This document shows positions 7,211 through 13,317 of a stretch of DNA of 14,311 nucleotides, one piece after another. Both the position numbers and the translations under genes were made by a program. The stretch covers positions 1 to 14,311 of the forward strand of contig DBBN01000015.1 in assembly GCA_002292215.1 (NCBI GenBank), written 5' to 3'. This DNA is from Glaciecola sp. UBA983 (GTDB taxonomy: Bacteria > Pseudomonadota > Gammaproteobacteria > Enterobacterales > Alteromonadaceae). The first letter of the stretch is position 1; each line of letters begins with the position of its first letter. Below the pieces are notes generated by a model. The model was not told where the DNA came from, made no database searches, and saw nothing but the letters and a program-made list of their open reading frames with translations.

Positions 7211-7981
7211 ATGACGGATGTCAGCATCGCTCACCAGGACAAGACTTTAACGCTCACTCTGACTCGCGCCAACAAAAAAAACGCCTTCACCCAACAAATG
7301 TATATCGATCTCGCCAATGCCATCAACTTTGCGCAACATGACCATCAAACACGTGTCATTGTTATCCAAGGCAGTGAAGGGTGCTTTACCGCAGGCAATG
7401 ATATGCATGATTTTGCCTCAATTAAACGCCATGATAGTAATTCAATAAACGGCACAGAGCAGTTTATGATTGCGTTAATGGAATCAAGCTTACCGGTTGT
7501 GGCCAAGGTAGAAGGACTCGCAATTGGAATTGGCACAACATTATTGCTACATTGTGATTTTGTTTATGCCACACCGGATGCAAAATTTATGATGCCGTTT
7601 ATTAACTTAGGACTAGTACCTGAGTATGCCTCTAGTTATATTTTGCCTCGTTTAACCGGTCATGTGAAAGCCGCTGAATGGTTAATGCTAGGTGAAACCT
7701 TTAGCGCGCAAGATGCACGCGATGCGGGAATGATTAACGCGGTTATTGCACCTGAAGATATTGATCAGAAGATCAACCAAGTGGTTGCTAAACTAGTTGC
7801 GTTACCGAGGATCTCGATGATGCAAACCAAGCAGCTACTTAAATCTAATCACGAAGAAGTCAAAAAACACGTATTCAAAGAATTAGAAATATTTGTATCG
7901 GCAATGCACTCAGATGCAGCACAAGAAGCATTTAGTGCTTTTATTGAAAAGCGCCAACCTGATTTTAGTGCTTATGTGTAG
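7211..7981 (+). CDS. Crotonase-family protein, probable delta3,delta2-enoyl-CoA isomerase type
   Basis: A 256-residue cytoplasmic enoyl-CoA hydratase/isomerase superfamily protein. I chose ATG 7211 because AGGGA (7198-7202) lies eight bases upstream; an in-frame ATG at 7184 has no such site. The oxyanion-hole regions are present (FTAGNDMHDF and GLAIGIGTT). The two catalytic glutamates of true hydratases are absent: the GGGCE position is Thr and the PEI position is Phe. Instead Glu138 stands in GLVPEYASSYILPR, which matches the catalytic Glu region of ECI2-type enoyl-CoA isomerases (from memory, PFSHLGQSPEGCSSY). A role in unsaturated fatty acid beta-oxidation, shifting the double bond from position 3 to 2, is therefore more likely than hydration. 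That remains inference. The gene is divergent from rrtA; no fad genes are adjacent. Confidence 0.9.
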   Translation: MTDVSIAHQDKTLTLTLTRANKKNAFTQQMYIDLANAINFAQHDHQTRVIVIQGSEGCFTAGNDMHDFASIKRHDSNSINGTEQFMIALMESSLPVVAKVEGLAIGIGTTLLLHCDFVYATPDAKFMMPFINLGLVPEYASSYILPRLTGHVKAAEWLMLGETFSAQDARDAGMINAVIAPEDIDQKINQVVAKLVALPRISMMQTKQLLKSNHEEVKKHVFKELEIFVSAMHSDAAQEAFSAFIEKRQPDFSAYV

Positions 7982-8019
7982 TTTACGGGTAAAAGTTGAA
8001 TATGCTTGTTTACAGGCAA

Positions 8020-8469
8020 CTAAAAACCGGACACTTCGACGGCATTGACTTGCCAGACGCGGCCTTCTCTAGAAAGTTTAATCGTCCGTATTTGTACAAT
8101 AATATCCCCATCGTACTCGCCTTTTAGTAGGACTATAATGGATGCTTGTTTAGCGTATTCTTGTCGTCCTGCTCGACTTTGACTCTCTGACTGAATATCG
8201 ACTTTGTCATACATTTGATAGAATAGATTCTTTTGCACATTTCGATTGGTTCTATAGCGGTCAATTAATCCTGCTAATCTAGGGCTTGATATGGATTTGG
8301 CGTAGTCTAACGAATCACTTTCATAGATAGACTCAACAAAGCTAATGGCAATTTCTTCTGGATCACTACCGATCTTAGAAAATGCACGTGAGTCATTATC
8401 ACAACCGCTAATTAGTAGTATTGTTAATAAAACGACTGAGATGCCTATTACTTGTTTAACTACATTCAT
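8020..8469 (-). CDS. Hypothetical lipoprotein, predicted inner-membrane retained
   Basis: A 149-residue lipoprotein. The signal peptide ends in LISGC with Cys23. Asp at +2 and Asn at +3 match the Lol-avoidance signal known from E. coli, so it is predicted to stay in the inner membrane facing the periplasm. The mature part has a helical first half (DPEEIAISFVESIYESDS) and a strand-rich end (ASIIVLLKGEYDGDIIVQIRT), a layout like NTF2-fold or DUF4878-type proteins, but I do not recognise the family with certainty. AAAGG upstream supports the start. It lies after the cysK terminator, so it needs its own promoter in the short 35-bp gap or depends on read-through. It converges on the crotonase gene (38 bp gap). 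Function unknown. Confidence 0.82.
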   Translation of the reverse strand: MNVVKQVIGISVVLLTILLISGCDNDSRAFSKIGSDPEEIAISFVESIYESDSLDYAKSISSPRLAGLIDRYRTNRNVQKNLFYQMYDKVDIQSESQSRAGRQEYAKQASIIVLLKGEYDGDIIVQIRTIKLSREGRVWQVNAVEVSGF

Positions 8470-8503
8470 TCTAGTACCTTTAATTTTTGTAATACGCCTG
8501 ACA

Positions 8504-8535
8504 TAAAAAAAGGAAGCATCAGCTTCCTTTTTTTA
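8504..8535 (-). terminator. Rho-independent terminator of cysK
   Basis: A 13-bp perfect stem, A7-GGAAGC and GCTTCC-T7, around the 4-nt loop ATCA (8505-8534). It lies 17 bp past the cysK stop on the minus strand. The A and T tracts on both sides make it able to work in both directions, although only cysK reads into it here. It separates cysK from the downstream lipoprotein gene. Confidence 0.88.
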
Positions 8536-8551
8536 TCGGCGCTATTGAAAT

Positions 8552-9517
8552 TTACTGAACTTCTTCTAGCTCGGTAAATTCGCCAGCAAACATCGGACTG
8601 GACAGATAACGTTCCGTTCCAGACGCTAAGATAACCACAACATGCTTATCTTTATTTTCTGGACGTTCGGCATAACGTTTAGCTGCTACAACTGCAGCAC
8701 CCGAAGAAATACCAACTAAAATCCCTTCTTCTTTTAATAAACGGTCAGCCATCGCAAAACATTCTTCGTTAGTGACTTGCTCAACTTCATCAATTAACGA
8801 TAAGTCTAAGTTACCTGGAATGAAGCCTGCACCAATACCTTGGATCTTATGTGGACCAGGTGTTAATTCTTCACCTGCTAATGCTTGTGTGATAACAGGA
8901 GAGTCGGTAGGCTCAACGGCAATTGTGGTGATCGCCTTGCCTTGTTCTTGCTTGATATAACGAGAGACACCCGTGATTGTACCACCAGTACCTACACCAG
9001 CGACGAATGCATCAATCTTACCATCAGTATCTTCCCAAATTTCAGGACCGGTAGTTTTAAAATGAATTTCAGGGTTTGCAGGGTTATCGAACTGTTGCAA
9101 CAACAAATACTTAGCAGGATCAGAGGCGACGATTTCTTGGGCTTTTGCAACAGCGCCTTTCATACCTTTAGGGGCTTCTGTTAAAACAACGTTTGCTCCT
9201 AATGCTTTGAGTAGCTTACGACGCTCTAATGACATGCTGCTAGGCATGGTCAGAGTTAATTTATAGCCACGAGATGCAGCAACAAACGCCAAAGCGACAC
9301 CTGTGTTACCAGATGTTGGCTCGACCAGTTCAATACCTTGTTTTAAGACGCCACGTTTTTCGGCATCCCAAATCATGTTGGCACCAATGCGGCATTTGAT
9401 GGAAAAACTAGGGTTACGTGATTCTATTTTTGCATAGACATTACCGCCAGTTACACGGTTTAGTTTAACTAATGGCGTATGACCTATCGATAGGGAATTG
9501 TCGTCAAAGATGTGCAT
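8552..9517 (-). CDS. cysK: Cysteine synthase A (O-acetylserine sulfhydrylase)
   Basis: A 321-residue PLP enzyme making L-cysteine from O-acetyl-L-serine and sulfide in the cytoplasm, the last step of sulfate assimilation. The sequence is full length and typical. PLP-binding Lys41 is in SIKCRIG, the substrate-binding loop TSGNTG is at 68-73, the phosphate-binding GTGGT at 176-180, and GISSG at 269-273 contacts the pyridine ring. The N-terminal [10 protein letters not shown] and the C-terminal [12 protein letters not shown] fit CysK rather than CysM. An AAGGAA-type Shine-Dalgarno precedes the ATG. In many bacteria CysK also forms a complex with serine acetyltransferase CysE; no cysE is adjacent here. 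The upstream region holds a perfect inverted repeat and a second small palindrome that may bear on its regulation. It is followed by a strong terminator. Confidence 0.97.
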   Translation of the reverse strand: MHIFDDNSLSIGHTPLVKLNRVTGGNVYAKIESRNPSFSIKCRIGANMIWDAEKRGVLKQGIELVEPTSGNTGVALAFVAASRGYKLTLTMPSSMSLERRKLLKALGANVVLTEAPKGMKGAVAKAQEIVASDPAKYLLLQQFDNPANPEIHFKTTGPEIWEDTDGKIDAFVAGVGTGGTITGVSRYIKQEQGKAITTIAVEPTDSPVITQALAGEELTPGPHKIQGIGAGFIPGNLDLSLIDEVEQVTNEECFAMADRLLKEEGILVGISSGAAVVAAKRYAERPENKDKHVVVILASGTERYLSSPMFAGEFTELEEVQ

Positions 9518-9542
9518 GTGTCTTTTCCTTTTATTATGATGC

Positions 9543-9558
9543 TTAAACGTAGGTTTAA
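9543..9558. promoter_or_regulatory. Small palindrome TTAAAC-N4-GTTTAA upstream of cysK
   Basis: Six-base arms separated by GTAG, lying 26-41 bases upstream of the cysK start, between the large inverted repeat and the gene. The dyad shape is that of a dimeric repressor site; its AAAC-N4-GTTT core resembles what is described for PsrA-type TetR regulators, but A/T-rich palindromes of this size also arise by chance. No regulator can be assigned. Confidence 0.3.
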
Positions 9559-9566
9559 ATCTGTTT

Positions 9567-9596
9567 ACTAGACTGTATCCTTTTATACAGTCTAGT
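9567..9596. repeat. Perfect 12-bp inverted repeat upstream of cysK (operator or leader hairpin)
   Basis: ACTAGACTGTAT (9567-9578) and ATACAGTCTAGT (9585-9596) are exact inverted copies around the 6-nt spacer CCTTTT. It lies 50-79 bases upstream of the cysK start. No T tract follows on the minus strand, so it is a poor terminator for the CBS gene behind it. On the minus strand TTGATT (9608-9613) and TGTATA (9584-9589), 18 bp apart, could be the cysK promoter, which would place the -10 element inside the dyad. That fits an operator or a structured 5' leader. The structure is certain; its role is inference. Confidence 0.6.
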
Positions 9597-9677
9597 TATA
9601 AGCCTATAATCAATGAGACTAGCACATTTTTGAAGTGATATTTTGATATAAGATAGTAGTAATTGTTAATAACGCTA

Positions 9678-10250
9678 CTATACAGTGAGTTTAGTTTTGT
9701 GCTCGTTGTAAAGATTTTCAAATGAGAAATGTTTAGCTGCATCGACATTTGGTGTAATGAGTCGGGCGATATCTCGAGCTGAAATGACTCCTCTAATCAT
9801 ATTTAGCTGGGTATCAATGACTAAACAGTGCTGCAAATGATTTTCTTTTTGAGTGGCTAACACATCACCCACCGTTGCACCTTCTAATTCATGATAGTCA
9901 AAACACTTCAATGAGCGCTTATCGTGCATAAAATCTTTGACAGTTAAGTCATTGCGCGATGTCGTCTTATCAACTTGTTTAAGAATATTTTCCTCGGACA
10001 GATCATACAATGTCACCAAACCAACAAACTTATCATTATCATCAATGACTAATTTCATTTTAACGTGAGACTGCTTCATGAGTTTTTCAAGCTCAACGGC
10101 TTTGACATTACTTCTAATAACTAACGGTCGATGCTGAGTGAAATCCGTTAAGATTGATAACGCCGATGTTTTCGCAGTAATAAATAACTCAGTGGTTGGC
10201 CATGCTAACGTGTCGATCAAATCGATATTATGTAATTGTAAATTTTTCAT
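9678..10250 (-). CDS. CBS domain-pair protein
   Basis: A 190-residue cytoplasmic protein made almost only of two CBS motifs. The first spans about residues 40-90 (KLVIDDNDKFVGLVTLYDL), the second about 103-166 (HCLVIDTQLN followed by RGVISARDIARL). Such pairs usually form a disc-shaped domain binding adenine nucleotides (AMP, ATP or S-adenosylmethionine) and control a partner. No catalytic or DNA-binding domain is fused, so it must act in trans if at all. AAGAGA lies about ten bases before the ATG. It is the third gene after two small exported-protein genes (47 bp gap) and is likely co-transcribed with them. A 7-bp inverted repeat (ATAGTAG/CTACTAT, 9653-9681) overlaps its stop codon but has no T tract. 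Ligand and partner are unknown. Confidence 0.85.
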   Translation of the reverse strand: MKNLQLHNIDLIDTLAWPTTELFITAKTSALSILTDFTQHRPLVIRSNVKAVELEKLMKQSHVKMKLVIDDNDKFVGLVTLYDLSEENILKQVDKTTSRNDLTVKDFMHDKRSLKCFDYHELEGATVGDVLATQKENHLQHCLVIDTQLNMIRGVISARDIARLITPNVDAAKHFSFENLYNEHKTKLTV

Positions 10251-10297
10251 ATGGGTATTCTCTTTAATAATAGATTAATAAAATGCGTAAAATAATA

Positions 10298-10603
10298 TTA
10301 AAAAGAGAGTGGTGGGCCGCGGATATCGTTATCGGAAAAAAATAGGGTACATGCAGTTGCAACAGGATACTTAATACTGTGTAAAACACGAGTAACTATC
10401 TGGGTCAAAGCAACTAAGTCTGCGAATAAATCTGTATCTGTATCTGTATCTTCGATCGATAACTCATCCGTTACCACCGTCGACAAAGTAACATCTACGA
10501 TGATCTGCTTAATCATAGATTGGTTATGCTCGACATGACCAACATTTACACCTGATATAAGCAGGGTAATGGTCAGTAAGATACTTAGATAAATACAGTT
10601 CAT
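10298..10603 (-). CDS. Small exported protein of unknown function (101 aa)
   Basis: I do not recognise this protein. Residues 1-20 are hydrophobic and look like a signal peptide or a single membrane anchor (MNCIYLSILLTITLLISG). The mature part is acidic in the middle with a TDTDTD run at about 53-58, encoded by a TCTGTA tandem repeat, and ends in NDIRGPPLSF. AAAGGAA lies a few bases before the ATG. The start overlaps the stop of the preceding 64-aa gene as ATGA, a classic coupling arrangement, which argues that both are real genes. The Arg-Gly-Pro-Pro tail recalls the short proline-rich ends of small periplasmic proteins near metal-handling genes, but there is no metal-binding motif here, and I give that little weight. 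Confidence 0.6.
   Translation of the reverse strand: MNCIYLSILLTITLLISGVNVGHVEHNQSMIKQIIVDVTLSTVVTDELSIEDTDTDTDLFADLVALTQIVTRVLHSIKYPVATACTLFFSDNDIRGPPLSF
10431..10451. repeat. TCTGTA hexanucleotide tandem repeat (3.5 copies)
   Basis: Three full TCTGTA units plus TCT lie inside the 101-aa gene. Read on the minus strand they encode alternating Asp and Thr. Because the unit is six bases, copy-number change would lengthen or shorten the acidic run without shifting the frame. Confidence 0.75.
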
Positions 10604-10794
10604 TGAAATTCCTTTAACGCTAATAATATATATATAGCATTAAAAAAATTAATCAATACGGATTGTGAGAATAAGTGTGAATGGATGTAAATATCATTTA
10701 ATCGATGTGTAGACGAGTCATAAACTTCAAAATAGCTTGCATGAGTTGACGTAGAAGTTAAGATGCTAATTAAGGCAAGACAAGGTTTAGACAT
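10600..10794 (-). CDS. Small probable exported protein of unknown function (64 aa)
   Basis: First gene of the proposed small-protein/CBS operon. A good AAAGGAA Shine-Dalgarno lies seven bases before ATG 10794. Residues 1-19 (MSKPCLALISILTSTSTHA) resemble a signal peptide with a THA cleavage site, leaving a mature peptide of about 45 residues that begins SYFEVYDSS. The mature part ends in a hydrophobic stretch (INFFNAIYILLAL), so it could be membrane-associated. Its TGA stop overlaps the next ATG by four bases (10600-10603). No family is recognised. Against it being a gene are its small size and lack of recognisable homology; for it are the ribosome binding site, the export signal and the overlap. 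Confidence 0.5.
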   Translation of the reverse strand: MSKPCLALISILTSTSTHASYFEVYDSSTHRLNDIYIHSHLFSQSVLINFFNAIYILLALKEFQ

Positions 10795-10883
10795 AATTTG
10801 TTCCTTTTTTTAATGGTGATAATTCTTGAATAGGTGCAACTATTGTATTTTGCAAATATTTAATAAAAAAACGAAGGCCCCCT

Positions 10884-11729
10884 ATGAAATTTACCGGTAC
10901 TAACGATTATATCGCAAGTGATGAATTGCAATTAGCAGTCAATGCAGCGATTACTTTACAAAAGCCCTTACTAATCAAAGGTGAGCCAGGCACAGGCAAA
11001 ACCATGCTAGCTGAACAGCTGGCTGAGAGTCTAGGGACTGAGTTGATTCAATGGCATATCAAATCCACCACCAAAGCTCAACAAGGCCTATATGAGTATG
11101 ATGCGGTATCGCGTTTACGTGATTCACAACTCGGTGACGATAAAATTCATGATGTGAGTAACTACATTATCAAGGGCAAGTTATGGGAAGCGTTCACCGC
11201 TGACAAACCTGTCGTGTTACTCATTGATGAAATCGATAAAGCAGATATTGAGTTTCCGAATGATTTGCTGCTTGAACTCGATAAAATGACGTTTTACGTT
11301 TATGAGACGCAGCAGTGGGTCAAAGCCGTGCAACGTCCGATTGTGATTATTACCAGTAATAATGAAAAAGAGTTACCGGATGCATTTTTACGTCGTTGTT
11401 TTTTCCATTACATTCAATTTCCTACTGCGCAGCAAATGCAGGCGATTGTCGATGTACACCACCCCGATTTGAAAAAACAATTACTGGATGCCGCGCTCAA
11501 GCGTTTTTTTGAGATCCGTGATGTACCCGGTATAAAGAAAAAACCGTCCACCTCAGAACTGATTGACTGGCTAAAATTATTGATGGCCGAGGATATTGAT
11601 CCAGCAACGTTGCATAGTGCTGATCATAAAGCTGATTTACCTCCTTTATATGGGGCATTAATGAAAAATGAACAAGACATTCATTTATTTGAAAAGCTGA
11701 TGTTTATGGCACGTCGTCAAGACCGTTAA
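10884..11729 (+). CDS. MoxR-family AAA+ ATPase
   Basis: A 281-residue cytoplasmic AAA+ ATPase. Walker A is GEPGTGKT at 33-40, Walker B VVLLIDEID at 110-118 (Asp115, Glu116), sensor 1 TSNN at 157-160, and FLRRCFFHYIQFP at 169-180 supplies the arginine-finger region and the beta strand typical of MoxR proteins. Members act as chaperone-like motors with a VWA-domain partner, remodelling or inserting metal into target enzymes. The partner is the next gene, 15 bp downstream. GAAGG (10873-10877) supports the start. The gene is divergent from the small-protein/CBS operon with an 89-bp A/T-rich gap in which I find no convincing promoter. No metalloenzyme target gene is adjacent, so the client is unknown. 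Confidence 0.93.
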   Translation: MKFTGTNDYIASDELQLAVNAAITLQKPLLIKGEPGTGKTMLAEQLAESLGTELIQWHIKSTTKAQQGLYEYDAVSRLRDSQLGDDKIHDVSNYIIKGKLWEAFTADKPVVLLIDEIDKADIEFPNDLLLELDKMTFYVYETQQWVKAVQRPIVIITSNNEKELPDAFLRRCFFHYIQFPTAQQMQAIVDVHHPDLKKQLLDAALKRFFEIRDVPGIKKKPSTSELIDWLKLLMAEDIDPATLHSADHKADLPPLYGALMKNEQDIHLFEKLMFMARRQDR

Positions 11730-11744
11730 TGGAGTAGGGCGGTT

Positions 11745-12923
11745 ATGCTTATTGAGTTTTTTCTGACACTAAAAAAGTACCAAGTAAAAACAACCTTGCG
11801 TGAGTTGTTAGATTTACTGAGTGCGCTAAAACAAGAAGTGGTGTTTAGCGATCTGAATGTGTTTTATTTTCTGGCGCGCACGATACTGGTCAAAGATGAA
11901 TTACAATACGATAAATTTGATCGCGCCTTTGCCGAGTACTTCAAAGGTGTGCAAGCGATTGATATATTTGATCAGTCCATCCCGAATGAATGGCTCCGTA
12001 AAGAAATAGAAAAGCGCCTAAGCCCTGAAGAAAAAGCCCAACTCAAAGCCATGGGCGGCTTAGATAAGCTCATGGAAACCTTGCAAGAGCGGCTTAAAGA
12101 ACAAGAAAAACGCCATCAAGGTGGCAGTAAGTGGATAGGAACTGGCGGCACCTCACCGTTTGGTGCCTATGGTGATAATCCTGAAGGTGTACGCATTGGC
12201 CAAGACGGTAACCGTAATTTTTCAGCAGTAAAAGTCTGGGATAAGCGCGAGTTTAAAAACCTATCCGATGATGAATCTTTGTCTTCACGTAATATTCAAA
12301 TGGCATTACGCAAGTTACGTCGATTTGCACGCACTGGGGCAACAGAAGAACTCGATATTCACGATACTATTAGCGCGACAGCTAAAAATGCCGGCTTACT
12401 CGATATCAAGATGTCCCGTGAACGTCATAATGCCGTCAAAGTATTGGTCTTTTTTGATGTGGGCGGGTCTATGGATGCGCATGTGCGTCAAATCCAAGAA
12501 TTGTTTAGTGCTGTTCATGCGGAGTTTAAGCATCTGGAGTATTATTACTTTCATAATTGTGTGTATGAAGGAGTGTGGAAGGATAATGCACGACGAACTC
12601 AGACCACCTCAATCAATGAGATTACACGTACCTTTGGTCGTGACTATAAATGTATTTTTGTCGGTGATGCCACGATGGGCCCTTATGAAATAACTTACCC
12701 AGGTGGCAGTGTCGAACATTGGAATGAACATACTGGCGAGCATTATCTCAATCAGTTGTTGTCGCATTTTGCTAGCTGTGTGTGGCTCAATCCGCAGCCC
12801 GAGCAAGTTTGGCGTTATCATCATTCAATTCAGATCATCCAGCAACTAATGAGCGACAGAATGTATGGATTAACCGTCGCTGGTTTAGGTGATGCAATGG
12901 CGAGGTTATTAAAAAAATCATAA
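11745..12923 (+). CDS. CoxE-like VWA-domain protein, partner of the MoxR ATPase
   Basis: A 392-residue protein. The N-terminal 120 residues are helical and end in a charged stretch (LQERLKEQEKRHQ). A glycine-rich linker at about 126-150 (GTGGTSPFGAYGDNPEGVR) is, from memory, characteristic of this CoxE-like family. The C-terminal VWA domain starts near 230 with FFDVGGSMD: Asp238, Gly240, Ser242. The usual metal-ion site is DxSxS, so the first Ser is Gly here, which I believe is normal for this family. Later FVGDATMGPYEI gives another conserved acidic position. No signal peptide; cytoplasmic. A GGAG...AGGGCGG stretch precedes the ATG, and the 15-bp gap to the ATPase gene makes co-translation likely. 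It probably serves as substrate adaptor of the ATPase. Confidence 0.9.
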   Translation: MLIEFFLTLKKYQVKTTLRELLDLLSALKQEVVFSDLNVFYFLARTILVKDELQYDKFDRAFAEYFKGVQAIDIFDQSIPNEWLRKEIEKRLSPEEKAQLKAMGGLDKLMETLQERLKEQEKRHQGGSKWIGTGGTSPFGAYGDNPEGVRIGQDGNRNFSAVKVWDKREFKNLSDDESLSSRNIQMALRKLRRFARTGATEELDIHDTISATAKNAGLLDIKMSRERHNAVKVLVFFDVGGSMDAHVRQIQELFSAVHAEFKHLEYYYFHNCVYEGVWKDNARRTQTTSINEITRTFGRDYKCIFVGDATMGPYEITYPGGSVEHWNEHTGEHYLNQLLSHFASCVWLNPQPEQVWRYHHSIQIIQQLMSDRMYGLTVAGLGDAMARLLKKS

Positions 12924-13021
12924 GGCAAAATTTAGGTATGCTTGTACAGTCTGCATAGTAAAGGGAATGGTATATTAAAGGAGTCTGCATTTAGAAAATA
13001 TAATGGAAAAGGAAGAGCAGC

Positions 13022-13288
13022 TTAAATTTCTAACACAACATCAGTTAGCGCCACTGTGCAACAAGGTAGGATCTCATCATCATCAATAAAGGCGAGGGGA
13101 TCGACAGTATAATCGACTTCACCTGAGATCAACTTACAGCGACACGCACCACAATAACCTTCTCGACAATGGTATTCTATAGGTATACCTTGCGCTTCAA
13201 GATCAGCGAGTAGTGTATTATCAGGCCTGCTTAAAAAAGAAGGCCCATTAGCAATGCTAATAGACCTTGTTTGCTTGGTTTCACTCAC
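13022..13288 (-). CDS. yfaE: 2Fe-2S ferredoxin YfaE, ribonucleotide reductase cofactor maintenance
   Basis: An 88-residue plant-type ferredoxin. Cluster ligands are Cys41, Cys46, Cys49 (CREGYCGAC) and one of Cys76/Cys77 (ILPCC). In E. coli YfaE supplies electrons to the diferric centre of NrdB and so helps assemble and repair the diferric-tyrosyl radical cofactor. It lies 29 bp after nrdB, the usual nrdA-nrdB-yfaE order. The start is GTG (MSETKQ) with only a weak Shine-Dalgarno, which fits translation coupled to nrdB. Length and the conserved CREGYCGACR-KLISGEVDY-PLAF layout match the family. I see no terminator in the 98 bp separating it from the convergent VWA gene. Confidence 0.93.
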   Translation of the reverse strand: MSETKQTRSISIANGPSFLSRPDNTLLADLEAQGIPIEYHCREGYCGACRCKLISGEVDYTVDPLAFIDDDEILPCCTVALTDVVLEI

Positions 13289-13317
13289 GTAATTATCTTA
13301 ATCTAAACGTAGGATAA

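Noticed and set aside
8885..9184. 99-aa open frame antisense to cysK
   Set aside because: It is a shadow of cysK codons, with no ribosome binding site or family signature.
9573..9590. LexA-like box CTGT...ACAG in the cysK upstream dyad
   Set aside because: The spacer is 10 bases; the gammaproteobacterial LexA box needs 8. cysK is also not an SOS gene.
12268..12693. 141-aa open frame inside the VWA gene
   Set aside because: It lies in another frame of a well-supported conserved protein and its translation has no recognisable motif.
13003..13089. 28-aa open frame (MEKEEQLKF...) between the VWA gene and yfaE
   Set aside because: Most of it is antisense to the yfaE coding end, the nearest AAAGGAG is about 20 bases away, and it shows no family or export features.
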